Position numbers and translations under genes: made by a program. A model generated the notes under the pieces. The model did not search any database. It had not been told where the DNA came from and saw nothing but the letters and a program-made list of their open reading frames with translations. This document shows positions 1 through 11,068 of a stretch of 64,000 nucleotides of DNA, in pieces. This DNA is from Athripsodes cinereus (Eukaryota; Arthropoda; Insecta; Trichoptera; Leptoceridae). Within the stretch, counting starts at the first letter, position 1. Each line of letters starts with the position of its first letter. The stretch lies in NCBI GenBank assembly GCA_947579605.1, contig OX388322.1, forward strand, positions 2,604,001 through 2,668,000. Direction: 5' to 3'.

Positions 1-91
1 ATCACATTTGTAAGAGATACCCTAATGGCATAGATGTTAGATATATTTTATCTTATGCATTTTGAATATAATACAAATGTCCATGTTTCAG

Positions 92-222
92 TTACCTGCA
101 ACTGCGAAGACAACAACGTGGAGACACTCAAGAGGATGATGGGGCGGAGTCTGATACAGGCTCTGTGGACAGTGAAGACTTCAACAGATATTTAGATGGT
201 CTCACTGGGGCTGCTAAGAAAG
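92..222 (+). CDS. CEBPZ: CEBPZ coding exon (first in window)
   Basis: The acceptor is the TTTCAG ending at 91 and the donor is GTATAA at 223. One base completes a codon from the exon upstream of the window, then the frame reads YLQLRRQQRGDTQEDDGAES and ends GLTGAAKK. The SVDSEDFNRYLD stretch is the acidic pre-tail typical of CEBPZ. It ends in phase 1. Confidence 0.8.
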
Positions 223-3200
223 GTATAAGCTTAATTTTTTTATTGTTTTCAAGAATTTTAATGATGTATGTATTAGCAATTTTTTTTAATAATAATAATA
301 AACACTATCGTAAAAATGAAACAGTTGTATGAAAGGCGTACATATTGCCTTGAGACAATGTTTTCTAGTAAATCTAATACAGTTTCTGATAAACATGCTT
401 TAGCGTAATATAGTGAGATGAAAAATTGGAAGGTTTTCTATTTCATTGTTGCTAGAGTTAAAAAAAATATTTTTGTTGAATTTACAGTTTATTGAGTTTA
501 ATTGTTTGTTGTTTCAGATATAGACGATGAATCTGGTGATGAAAATGAAGAAGAAGATATGGACTACATGAGGGAGATGATGACACACAGAAAGGTGGAG
601 ACAGATAGGAAGAAGAACAAAAGAAAAGCGGAGCAACAGGAAGACGATGGTGTGGAGGAAGGAGATGAGGATATGGATGAAAATGATGATGATTTGGGAA
701 GTCTCGGAAGTGCTGATATAGGTATATAATCTTTTTTCTATTGCACACCCATTAGAAATCTTGGAACTAAACCATAATCTCGCCACTGCATATCATCACA
801 TTTTTTCTTATGTAAACTGATTTGTTGATTTTGTTATGTGAATGATGATGTGCAAGAAGAATAAAATAAATAAATAATAACTGTTCTTTGGAATCTCCTG
901 CAAAATATAGGCCCTCCACTCTTTTCTATTAGTTTTCCAGTGTCCTATAAAAGTCGGAAATTTGCAAAATGTGTTAATGTATTCGCAAAAGTGAATGAAT
1001 GTAGGAATTGATTGAGTCGACGTTGATTTGACGTCGATTTTATTTGACTGTGATTGTCACGTTTTATTGTTGTTTTGTGTTATAAATATTGTTCAAGAAA
1101 TATTTTTTTTAAAAATCACAAATAAGATATTTTTCATTCAGTAGTAATGAGTAATGAATGTCTTAATTTTTATTAGCATGGAGAGGGCAACTTGAATGTT
1201 TATTACTTTCAGTTATTCTAATGACTACTCCACTTGTGTGAGATGGCATGATGGTTTAGTGTAATAATATAGTTATTGTTTTTCAGATGGTGAAGATGAT
1301 TCAGATCTAATGTTCTCTGATGAAGGTGGCGATATGGATGATGAAGAAGCTTTGCTGGATGCCAAGTTGAACAAGAAGACGAAAGGCAAGAAAGGAGATG
1401 GTAATTATCTTCAATTATATAAATATGTTCCTTGCAATCTCCAAAATCGAATAGACCTCATTTTCTTTTCTACAATTTTTTTTTCACTGTCCTGTAAACG
1501 ACAGGTGCTCGTAAAACATCTCATGAGGTATTCACCGCAATTCCTCATTGATAAATTTTTCACAGATATTTAACTATGATTACAGAAATGTTTCTATTTT
1601 TAAATAAATGAACTAAATTCCAAAAGGGACATTGAAGAAAGTAGTACATAGTATAAAAGATGTCTGTGGTTTTGGACGGTCTGGCCTTCTCATGAGGACA
1701 ATATTTTGTTTTGAATGTGTGGATAAGTAGTAGTCTATGACTCTAAGAAGATATCCGGGTGTGAAGTGGGTCTCCTTTCAATAAATAACTCAATATATTG
1801 CCACCCATCATGAATGTTGGATTATTAAAAACAAGCGTTTTTTGTTGATTGACCTTAGGAATCAAAAGACGTTTCTTTCGATAAAAGTCCTTATTAGAAT
1901 AAAATTCTTATTTCAATTAATCAACTCGAATTATACTACTTTTGCACTGACACTTTAAATAACACCTTTATGACACAAGAGATGATTAATTTTGTTTGCC
2001 ATATACAATTTGTTTGCTGGCTTCCCCGCTTGTGTATAATATTATTATTAGCGTGAAATCTTATTTGAATGTTTTGTTTGTTGTTATTTTGCAGATGATT
2101 CGGATGCTTTCTCTGAAGATGATGATGATATCATGTTGCCACCAACCAAGAAAGGCAAAGCCAAAGGAAAGAAAGGTAATTTAGAACACTTTATTGACTT
2201 ACTTACCTCAAATCGTACTTATATGTTACACGTCACAGTAAATCTCCATCTCACAAATTTTCATTACTTTTATGCAAGGAGATTTTTATTTCAAATTTTA
2301 ATGGTCTTGTTTATAAAATATAAACAAAATACTAAGTTGTCTGACATTAAAGTTTTGACTATAATTAATAAATATTGGAACAACGCTTTCATCCACTTTT
2401 TAACTAGGATTTCTGATATATTTTGTAAGATGGTTTAGTTTCATGCTATGGAGTTGAACTCAGCAACTTCGTCTATGCAAAAAAGTTAATATTTCTAAAA
2501 ATTGAGACAATACACTTTCGTCCACTAGTGTCTTTAACTTTTTCAATGCTGAACCTTATTGATCTGAGGCATACTCGTACGCCTTATAATATTGTGTATC
2601 ATATTTCGCTGTATCGCCAGTGTTACATTGGCATGCATAACACTGTTCTTTGCAAGCAACCCTGTGAGGCTGGCGAGTATTGGGTTAAAAGTTAGAACAA
2701 AAATAATGAGAAAAAAGTCAAAATGCAGCTTACTTCATAGCAATTTCTTACACTTAACCCTTTACGAAGTAATTTTTTTGTACATAAACTATGTATAATC
2801 TGTTACTCGACTTCGCTTTCATAATTGATCCTTCTAAAATAAGTGTTATTCTTTATGATATCACCTAGAATGTTTTTATACAATTTGAATTTATTTCCAG
2901 GAATTGAGTCAATGTTTGCATCTGCTGAGGAGTTTGCTACTCTCTTAGAAGAGACTGGAAGTACTCGGAAGCAGGGAACTAGTCAAGCTGTGGCCACCAA
3001 TGATAATGCAAACGTCAAACAACTTAATTGGGAAGAGAGTAGGGATCGCTGGGTCAAGGGGTACACTGGAAACCGGGGCAGAGGCGGGGGCAAATTTAGC
3101 AGAGGCGGGGGAAACTTTAGCAGAGGTGGGGGAAGAAATTTCAACAAGGGAGGAGGTGGAAATAGTTTTGACAAGAAAAGAAAGAGTTTTGGAGGAGGAA

Positions 3201-3232
3201 GAGGTGGACCCAGTAAGAGATTTAAGAAATAA
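92..3232 (+). CDS. CEBPZ: CEBPZ / Noc1 (CCAAT/enhancer-binding protein zeta), C-terminal part, five exons
   Basis: CEBPZ is the animal homologue of yeast Mak21/Noc1, a nucleolar protein needed to assemble the large ribosomal subunit. Only the tail is here; the conserved CBF/Mak21 body must lie upstream of base 1. Exons read as 92-222, 518-721, 1287-1400, 2095-2175 and 2901-3232, with every intron in phase 1. The encoded tail starts with YLQLRRQ, passes through very acidic Asp/Glu-rich blocks alternating with Lys-rich ones, and ends in the family block FASAEEFATLLEE...NDNANVKQLNWEESRDRW. Vertebrate CEBPZ has a near match to that block at the same place. A 50-residue RGG-type Gly/Arg-rich tail then precedes TAA at 3230-3232. 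It is convergent with the Lines gene. I am confident of the family; the far ends of the acidic exons are less conserved. Confidence 0.88.
518..721 (+). CDS. CEBPZ: CEBPZ coding exon, acidic/basic low-complexity segment
   Basis: Lies between the GTTTCAG ending at 517 and a GTATAT donor at 722. It encodes alternating Asp/Glu runs (DIDDESGDENEEEDMD) and a Lys/Arg-rich stretch (RKKNKRK). It is phase 1 at both ends, so skipping it would keep the frame. Confidence 0.8.
771..880 (+). repeat. Dispersed repeat F, copy 1 (ends in AAATAAATAAAT-type tail)
   Basis: Shares ATAATCTCGCCACTGC, a later TGATGATGTGCAA and an AATAAAATAAATAAATA tail with 22014-22130. A conserved end followed by a simple repeat is the usual look of a LINE or SINE 3' end. 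Family unknown. Confidence 0.6.
882..1275 (+). mobile_element. SINE-like family A, copy with both modules
   Basis: A left module (about 890-965: CCTCCACTCTTTT, then CAGTGTCCTATAAAAG) and a right module (about 1139-1275: AATGTCTTAATTTTTATT, CACTTGTGTGAGATGGCATG) recur across the window. The right module alone is seen near 16762, 18117, 20092, 22433, 33128, 44148 and 63783. No coding capacity is visible. I infer a SINE or other short non-autonomous element. Confidence 0.55.
1287..1400 (+). CDS. CEBPZ: CEBPZ coding exon, acidic with Lys/Gly end
   Basis: The acceptor is TTTTTCAG ending at 1286 and the donor GTAATT at 1401. It reads DGEDDSDLMFSDEGGD and ends KTKGKKGD. It is phase 1 on both sides and resembles the next exon in layout: DDSD, then an acidic run, then a KGKKG ending. 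Confidence 0.8.
2095..2175 (+). CDS. CEBPZ: CEBPZ coding exon, short acidic/basic
   Basis: A 27-codon exon between TTTTGCAG (ending 2094) and GTAATT (2176). It encodes DDSDAFSEDDDDIM followed by a KKGKAKGKKG stretch. Phase 1 on both sides. Confidence 0.78.
2901..3232 (+). CDS. CEBPZ: CEBPZ terminal coding exon with conserved C-terminal block and RGG tail
   Basis: The acceptor TTATTTCCAG ends at 2900. It encodes GIESMFASAEEFATLLEE, then NANVKQLNWEESRDRWVKG, the most conserved part of the CEBPZ C terminus. The last 50 residues are RGG/GGG repeats built from near-identical DNA repeats (3078-3140) and end in SKRFKK before TAA. RGG tails usually bind RNA and can be arginine-methylated; that role is inferred here. 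Confidence 0.88.
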
Positions 3233-3551
3233 GAACAGAATCAGATAAAAAAGATGTAAATATTAATATTTTTTTATGAATGGATTAACTTAGAAGTAAA
3301 TCACTCTCCTCCATTCATGGTTTGTCACGCAAAATGTATAATATTTTTTTATGTATTCTGCTACTTTTTGTGTATTTCCATATTGGATGGAGTAAACTTT
3401 TTTATTAATACACGATTTTTGATTTTAATCGAGTCACAGACAATTGTGTCGTCTCTTACTACTGAGACACTCGAAATGTAATGCTATTAATGAAATTATA
3501 CTGTATTAGTAAGAGAAAAAACAATTGTGTGTGATCTGATTAAAAAATAAA
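3233..3551 (+). promoter_or_regulatory. CEBPZ 3' UTR with candidate poly(A) signal
   Basis: AT-rich sequence after the CEBPZ stop. A canonical AATAAA at 3546-3551 is a reasonable cleavage signal, and further AATAAA-like words follow at 3627-3640. The choice among them cannot be made from sequence alone. Confidence 0.45.
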
Positions 3552-4284
3552 AGTATTTTATTCTCAATCCATGCAAACTTTGTCATCATTAGAATATTTA
3601 CAGCATACAATATTATATTATTATAATAAAATAAATATTTTATAAAGTTTAGTATTCTTTTTTCCATATTTCCTAGAATGCATCCACTTAGTTATGAATT
3701 TAAAACAACAGCTGTCTTGCAAAAGGCAGGTATTCGGAAACATTGCATAGTATACATCTAACATGTTCAATACAGAAACGAAATATGCCACCTGTTCTGA
3801 AAAAAATATTCTTTATGGTACAGGGAGAAGAGTGTGCGGTAAATTTAATGACTGTCCCACTTCTGTTAAATGCTATAATGGTGTAGGTGGGTGGACCAAT
3901 AATTTTCTTCTGCTTTATTTTACATAAGGCATCAATTTAGTGGTGACCCATACCGTATGCTTTATTTTTAAATGGAGAATATTTTTCATCCCTACTATCA
4001 CGGAACTTCTCATGGTTGAAGTATCCAGCAGATTAACTGTATGCAACAAACAAACAAGTTATAATCTCAATGCCAATAAAATAAAATTAAGAGTCAGGAT
4101 AAGCGGCTCATCGCATCACTGATTTGAAAATGTTGAATACTTACAGAAAATCTGTATGTTTGATTGCTTAATAATAAAACAAAGTAAGTGCTACTTCTGA
4201 ACCACTGTCTAAGATTATGCAGTCAAGAAATTCTTTGATCTGGTCCACTTCCTCCTGGTACATATTTTCACCTGAACTATCAGC

Positions 4285-4343
4285 GGTAGTAAGTAGTTGA
4301 TATTTTTCTCCTCTCATTACAGGCCCAAAGTATTGTAGTTTCC
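4285..4343 (-). mobile_element. Non-LTR retrotransposon polymerase tail fragment
   Basis: The minus strand reads KLQYFGPVMRGEKYQLL. This matches the C-terminal 'YFGHxMRxE' region shared by many insect LINE polymerases. The open frame runs on to about 4170 without further recognisable sequence. It is an old fragment. Confidence 0.6.
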
Positions 4344-5119
4344 CAATTCAAGCTAACTATAATAGGAAAGAAATTCAAACACACTGATAAAAAATTAGTC
4401 ATAATTTAATTTAAATAACTTACAAATGTTTTTTATTTCATTACCTATAAATTATTATTGTTCACAATTAATTAATTATGCTAGTCAAAATAAACAAAAC
4501 AATAATATTACATACACAGATACATGTATATATTAAAACATAATCCTAACAATAATAATAATTTGTATATAACAAGGAAATATTCATTTCTAAAAATATA
4601 TTTACTATGTATTTATTTGAAAAAAATATTACACAATAATAATACTAAAAAAAACAAACAGTATAAAATATAGAAATATACTTATTGTATTTATTTTATT
4701 TTAATATAATATATGTACTATTTATTTAATTACAATTTCTTTTTTTGTCAATAAAAAAATTTAAATTATTATCTACCTAATATCCATAATATAACAAAAA
4801 AAATTAATAGCTATAGTAAAAATGGCAATTCTCAATTGAGAATATAAAAAGCATGATTTTTTTACATCCATATTCACTGTAAGAAATAAAGTAATGAAAC
4901 AGATTATACGATAAAAAATTAAATTTTCCAACCAATTTTTTAACCAAAAACCCTCTTTACAGAATTAGTCTTTACAAACAGGACAGACGCCATACATAAA
5001 TGTCTGGTTTGGTATCAAAAATGGACAAATTTAGAGTATTTTATCCATTTTATAAAAACTCCATATTATTTATTAATGACAGATAAAAATTTATTGTATG
5101 CTTGATAAAAAATAATCAA
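4344..5119. other. AT-rich intergenic stretch with nothing recognised
   Basis: Very AT-rich with short A and T runs. No ORF, repeat match or structured RNA was found by eye. Confidence 0.6.
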
Positions 5120-5385
5120 AAACAGATTAAGATAGTACGGACACATTTTGAGACCACCACAGGATAATACAATCAAAAAGACAATGGAGGTAGAAGTAGG
5201 ACTCAGAAGACCAGTGACCACCACCTGGATGTCCACAATTACCAGGATCCTAAAGAAGGAAGAGCTTTGCTTGGAGGATGGAGGGGACTGGAAAACTTGG
5301 AAGATGAGGACTAGGAGAGCCGACCCCCAAGTAAATGGGATAAAGGTGAGGACGAAGAAGTTTAGTTTGAAAACCTAAGTCACTT
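5120..5385 (+). mobile_element. Non-LTR retrotransposon 3' coding fragment
   Basis: Reads RPPQDNTIKKTMEVEVGLRR, then TTWMSTITRILKKEEL, then WKMRTRRADPQVNG. This is the 'GHxxRPP...GRPxxTW...RRADPxxNG' tail common to LINE polymerases. It is truncated at both ends and lies directly left of the CR1-like element that starts near 5488. Confidence 0.65.
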
Positions 5386-5487
5386 TAATAAAGTAAACAC
5401 TAAGATTTAAAATAATATTTTTTCGTTATCAATGGACAAATTTATTTGTAGTAAAACTTATTTGTAGTAAAGTTTTAGTATAACACT

Positions 5488-7350
5488 TTTAGTATGTGGC
5501 AAGAGCATTCAATCTAATATAGATTCTGATTTGAACGCGAATGAAGTTGCAGACTATTTCAACGAAAAGATCGAAAATATCCGATCAACATCTGTATCAC
5601 ATTCTTGTACTAAGAACACCTCATCTCTCTCCGCTCCACCAAGTTCAACACTTCAAGAATTTAGAATGCTCTCGGAAGAAGAAGTGAAAAAATTCGTTCT
5701 CCAACAGCCAAACAAACAATCTGAACTTGATTCTCTTCCCACATGGCTAATGAAAATTTGTGTCGATATCCTCACTCCAGTAATCACCAAAATAGTAAAC
5801 CTTTCACTATCTAATGGCATATTTCCTTGTAACTTTAAAAAGTCAATAGTCAAACCAATATTAAAAAAACACAACCTAGACTCTAATTGTCCCGGCAACT
5901 ACCGTCCAATAACAAACCTGTGCTCCCTGTCAAAACTGCTAGAACGAATCGTGTGTGATCAATTGACAAAGTTCCTTAATGTGACGAACCTTTTTGCAAA
6001 AAATCAATCTGGCTATCGGCAATTTCACTCCACTGAAACGATACTCATGAGAACTGTATCGGACCTAATATCTCGCATGGGAAATGCCGAACTAACACTA
6101 GTGTCTTTCCTCGATATGAGTGCAGCTTTTGACACGGTTGATCATAGTATACTTCTCTCAAAGCTAGAGAATGAGTTCGGCATTAGGGACAAGGTTTTAA
6201 CGTGGATGTCTTCATACCTATCCAACCGAGAATATGAAGTCAAATTTAATAACACAACATCCAGAAAACACTCAACGTTATATGGAGTTCCACAGGGTTC
6301 TGTTCTTGGACCAATCTTGTTCAACTTATACACCAATCAATTAGAGTATGTTATTCAAAACTTAGGCTTTACAACATATTGTTATGCAGACGATCGCATT
6401 TTCTTTAAATCATGCACCCCGGAATCCAAATCTGCTCTTGAGCAAGAAGTCGTTTCGTGCATAACGGACATTTCATCCTGGATGTCTAACAATATGCTTA
6501 AAATCAACCCCACCAAAACTGAATTTCTCTGGATAGCGTCTCCACGAAGATAACATCTCATAAACGCTGACCCTATTCGTGTACAAAACGAGGACATAGT
6601 CCCATCTAACCACGTTAAGTTCCTCGGAGCGCATCTTGATAACGCCCTTACGATGGAGAAACACATATCATCCACTGTTAGTAGTGGTTTCTATACTTTA
6701 AGGCAGCTCAAGAACATAAGGAAAAATATATCAACCGACGGAGCTAAAACCATAATTAACTCATTCGTCGTATCACGATTGGATTACTGCAATGACATCC
6801 TCGCAAATCTTCCGCAATATCAACTCCAGAGGATTCAGTCCGTTTTTAACGCGGCTGCACGTTTCATTTACCAACTAAATCGCTCTGCACACATATCTGC
6901 CACCCTTCAATCTCTTCACTGGCTCAGATGTCCGGAGAGAGTTGAATTTAAAGTGTGTTTGACAGTATTTAAGGCACTTCATGCTATGGCCCCAGAATAT
7001 ATCATGGAACTCTGTGGTAGACAGGCGTTAAGTCATAGACAGACAACACTTAGGTCTTGTCAAGATATTACAACTAAATTGGAGGTGACCAGTACTGTAT
7101 CGAAACCAGTGTACGTGGAGCGTGCTTTTGCAATATCGGCACCTGTAGTCTGGAACAGGCTTCCACAAATGATCAGAGAAACGCAGGACATATCTCGTTT
7201 CAAGAACCAACTGAAGACTTATCTATTCAAGAAATCTCACGGAATAATCCAAGCACAACCTTAGTTAGTAAAGAGCGCCCTTGAGGTGGATTTTTTTTTT
7301 CACAAAACGGCGCTTTACAAATCATCCAAATAATAATAATAATAATAATA
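5488..7350 (+). mobile_element. CR1-like non-LTR retrotransposon, 5'-truncated, with (TAA)n tail
   Basis: Contains a reverse transcriptase reading frame (5531-7264), a short 3' UTR (GAGCGCCCTTGAGG, then CACAAAACGGCGC) and a (TAA)n tail at about 7330-7350. The endonuclease domain is absent, so the copy is 5'-truncated, as is usual for LINEs. TAACACT at 5481-5487 and again at 7349-7355 may be a target-site duplication, although it overlaps the TAA tail. The same 3' end occurs inverted at 33225-33334. Confidence 0.85.
5531..7264 (+). pseudogene. Reverse transcriptase ORF of CR1-like LINE, one nonsense codon
   Basis: The first part (5531-6550) has the RT palm motifs: FLDMSAAFDTVDH, then GVPQGSVLGPILFNLY, then the catalytic YADD at about 6387. 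TAA at 6551-6553 interrupts the frame. The same frame continues through HLINADPIRVQNEDIVPS to 7264 with no shift, into a CR1-type C-terminal domain (FNAAARFIYQLNRSAHIS, LQSLHWL, FKVCLTVFKALHAMAPEY). One point mutation (for example CAA to TAA) explains the break, so this is a young insertion. CR1, Crack and Daphne clades share these tails; I cannot separate them by eye. Confidence 0.85.
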
Positions 7351-8135
7351 ACACTCGTCAATGACGCATCTGAGCGTTGAAACCGGTAGTGTTTTTAAAA
7401 AATTAAAGTGGTTGTAGTACATAATTAACTAATTCTTTAATTAAAAATGTTTCGTGATTACCACATAGTTAGTGCCAACAAAATCAAACAAATTGTAGTA
7501 AAACGTTAGAAGAGCCCAAAGACTTATGATTTTTGACTTTCATATTACTACTGCAATTCCTATTTTCCACACAAATTTCACAGGATTTGTCTATTTTGTA
7601 AAATGCAATTCTGTGGAATTTAACACTATCAATATTTCTACATATTTAGTGAAAAAATACATTTTTGAATTTGTCCACTCTCGAGATCAAAACATACATA
7701 TCCGACACTTTCTCTACGACATAAATAAATACAGGATAAATAAAATAAAAAGTAGGTACAAATACAACGTGATCTGTAAAAAGTTTAACATTCACAAAAG
7801 AGTTTAATGTGTAGTACAGATTTTTATAATATTTTTATAGTCTGCAAGGGATCCCTACAAAAAACTTTCTTACAATGAATATGATTAAAAAAAATCACAA
7901 TATTTAAAATATATAGATAATAATAGTTTTTGTGAGATTCTCTTACCGCAATCACTTATTTAAATAATATTTTATTGCAAAATAAAATAATATTAATTAG
8001 TTAATTTAAATTTATTATATTTTCACTAAGATAATAAATTTAGAAAAATAAAATAGTAGGTACATCTTTAATAATACAATTATAAATAAATTGTCTTCTT
8101 TTTTTGAACCCCTAACCCTCAGGGCTCATATGTTT

Positions 8136-8196
8136 GGTGACAGCCGATATAAAACTGCTAAACGCCAGGATTCAATTAAGAGTATCGGCTGTCACC
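8136..8196. repeat. Hairpin with 14-bp perfect arms (GGTGACAGCCGATA)
   Basis: GGTGACAGCCGATA at 8136-8149 is followed by its exact reverse complement at 8183-8196, with a 33-base loop. The arms are GC-richer than the surroundings. It could be the core of a small foldback element; there is no protein-coding sign. Confidence 0.8.
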
Positions 8197-8914
8197 TGAC
8201 AAATTATAGCACGCGTTCATTCACATGATTTTTATCGAAATGAACATAAATAAATTTATTCTTGCTAAATTTATACATTTAAAAAACTTATTTTTTAATT
8301 TAATAAATTTTGTCTATACATATAAAGATATCATATTATTTTTTTATTGCAATAAGTCGAAAAACAACACAAATTTTCCTATAAATTTAAATATGAGTGA
8401 ACTAACAAACTTTATGAGAAAATATTTCAGTGCTAAGGGTTAACGTTCCTTTAGTGGAACACACAAATAAAATAATACTAAAAATAAATTTATCATTACT
8501 ACCCGCACATTGTTTAAATATAAATAATAAAATTATAAATTAATCTGAGACTGCCCTCGTTGCACATTCAAAGTGGGTCATATAATGTTCACAGCATTTT
8601 CAGTGTGTCAAAAAATTATGGATTACAACATTAAACAGTATATTTTAATATTTCACAAAAATATTTCAAATAATGCAACATATGGCCAAATATGCTTTAT
8701 AGATTTGCCTGCCTCGACACAGGCTTTAGCCTAGTGAGGTGGCAAAATGGAATTAGTTGTAGTGGATGTGGGTGTTTGAGTTGTATTTGATTGTATATTA
8801 TGCTTATTTGTGGAAATAAACGAATTTGAATTTTAGATGCTTAGAATGTAACATTCTGTAGAATCCCTGGTTAAGAAAAGGTATCGTATTCATTTTAAGA
8901 CATTCAGCGATCTA

Positions 8915-8987
8915 AATAGACTGAATTATATGCAAATATTTTAGCATTTGAAAATAGCTAAATTATTTGCATATAATCCAGTCTATT
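8915..8987. repeat. Inverted repeat, about 24-bp arms with one mismatch
   Basis: AATAGACTGAATTATATGCA... at 8915-8938 pairs with 8963-8987 with one mismatch, leaving a loop of about 25 bases. It looks like a foldback MITE core or a locally duplicated inversion. Only one copy was seen in the window. Confidence 0.8.
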
Positions 8988-9297
8988 AAGTAATAAGCTC
9001 TTAAATATAAATATGTAAAAACAGTACATGACTCACTTTGATCATACAACAATGACATTTCTATACATACATCATCTACATCAATTTAAAAAAAAATATT
9101 TCAATAATTTTTGTTAGCAAATGGATTTATACAATTTTCAATAATGACAATCTCAGGTTGCACAATTACATAGTACGTCAATTCAAACGGGAACAATTAA
9201 AATTGGAATGAATCAAAAAGATCAGACTCGGAAATCACCGATGGCTGGAGTGGCGTGGAGCTTTGGCTATAATTTTCAGTTATAAATAAAACATTTA

Positions 9298-9473
9298 TTT
9301 ATAGTATATCCACAGTGACTTTTTATTGGACGCGAGCCGGCTTTCAAGAGCTTCCGCTCTCATCATCAGGCTGGCAATGAGAGCGGAAGCTTTTCACCAG
9401 CCTGATGATGAGAGCGGAAGCTCTTGAAAGCCGGCTCGCGTCCAATAAAAAGTCACTGTGGATATACTATAAA
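9298..9473. repeat. Perfect palindrome: 77-bp arms, 22-bp loop
   Basis: Bases 9298-9374 and 9397-9473 are exact reverse complements over all 77 positions, separated by 22 bases (9375-9396). The arm contains GGACGCGAGCCGGCTTTCAA and GAGCTTCCGCTCTCATCATC. The loop carries a degenerate third copy of the GAGAGCGGAAGC motif. A divergent copy of part of the arm lies at 31524-31556. Perfect identity suggests a recent inverted duplication or a foldback element. Confidence 0.92.
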
Positions 9474-10883
9474 AAATTGTTTTATTTATAATTAATTCAA
9501 CATGAATTTCCACCAAGTACCGTCGGTTGAAAATATCAACTTTATTATTTTTAGTGTAAAAGTGACATAATTTACGGACAAGACATATGAAACTGGTATC
9601 TATCAAAACCAACATAGTTGCAAATAGATTATGAACCAAAATCACATCTCTTGCGAGATATCCATACGACAAATTACACAAGACCAACTTCTCCTTAAAA
9701 AAATCTTCTGCTTTGTGTTACTAGGAATGTTAATCAATAATGAACAAATACGCTATGATATTTATATACAGTGTGTTGTGGTGATATAATAATGTTGGTA
9801 ACTTATATACTACTAACGTTAAAAATACAAATGGCAAACTGAACAAGACAATACTGCTAAAATTAAATATGTAATATTTCAAAAACATTCATGGAATGCA
9901 AGTGACAAGGGCAATAAGCAAATATCATTATTCAAGGCACTCTAGTTGTCAAATTAATAACAATAAATGCACCAGTGCATAATAATTCTCTGTCCGTTGA
10001 GATGAGAGAAGCTCTTTAAGAATTACAACAGTAATACAATTATAAATTACACTCTACTTAATCTCCGATTACATCAAGGTCAAAACCCAAGTTCACACAT
10101 TCAACTCAATCGTTAGAAGGCAACTAGCAAGTAGACACAATTTTACAAATATTTCGAAGCTAGTAAAGAACACTCATCAAACATTTGTCCAAATATTATA
10201 GACAGACGAGTCAAAATGTTGGATCCACAGCTCGATTGCATCTTTAATTCAATACAAAAATTCTGCACTTTTGTTTATGATCCAATAGTCAGGCAATTAC
10301 TTTTTTACCTAAATGTAGAGGATACTATTGATAATTAGCAAATTAAACAGTTCAGTATATTTTCTTCAAATTTAAACACTTGCAATACAAGAATGGATCT
10401 TCCAGCGAATTTTATTTGTGTTACATTTCAATTTTTTTTATAAGAACTCAAAACTAAGACAACCGATGAGTGAAAATTGTGTGTGCGTATATTCAGACTT
10501 TGCGTAAGTAGTGTGTTAAAAATTTATAAACAAGAAAAGTAACATTGACAATATATTGAATAATAATAATAATTATAATAATAATATGAACAAAAATCAT
10601 ATTTACACAAATAATGATAAAATAAAGACACATTTTTTTTTTATAATAATACTGATGAACAATAATACACAATGCTTTATATAAATCATAAAACAATACA
10701 ATTTATATTATTATATAATTATTCAAAGAGTGACACCAATTATAAGTTTAAAATAAAAGAAGAAGCTTGTTACAATATTATGCTGTGAGTACGTGTGGGC
10801 TACTTCAGCCCAAACCATAGAAGCAACCATTACTGTTTCTTTTATTTATTTATTTTATTTACTCAAATCAACGGATTGATGAA

Positions 10884-11068
10884 CCTTACATCGTGACAGT
10901 GAGAATGGCGGAATTGCTGAACGTTGTCTATGGACACCGAAAGTGATCACTTAAGACAGCTTAAAGCCAATCCGTAATCGTTTGGATACCTTTCTCACTT
11001 CTTCCGATTAGATTTTTGCGTAATGTTACACTGTGTAAACATGGTTCTCCAATCGAGATAAGTATCTG
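10884..11068 (+). repeat. Dispersed repeat E, copy 1
   Basis: Aligns with 43058-43242. Shared words include GAGAATGG, TGGACA, ACCTTTCTCACTTCTTCC, AATGTTACA and TGTGTAAA. No ORF. The family is unknown to me; probably a non-autonomous transposable element. Confidence 0.65.

Larger units (their letters stand above)
223..2900. other. CEBPZ introns: repeat-derived, no other gene seen
   Basis: The four introns (223-517, 722-1286, 1401-2094, 2176-2900) hold AT-rich sequence and repeat fragments. These are a repeat with an AATA-rich tail at 771-880, a SINE-A copy at 882-1275, a SINE-B tail near 1735-1785 and a SINE-A fragment near 2000-2050. Short ORFs here are not convincing. Confidence 0.6.

Noticed and set aside
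2983..3174. Pro/Leu-rich minus-strand ORF
   Set aside because: Antisense of the CEBPZ RGG repeats.
9394..9687. 97-codon minus-strand ORF
   Set aside because: Half of it is the right arm of the 77-bp palindrome; no family signal.
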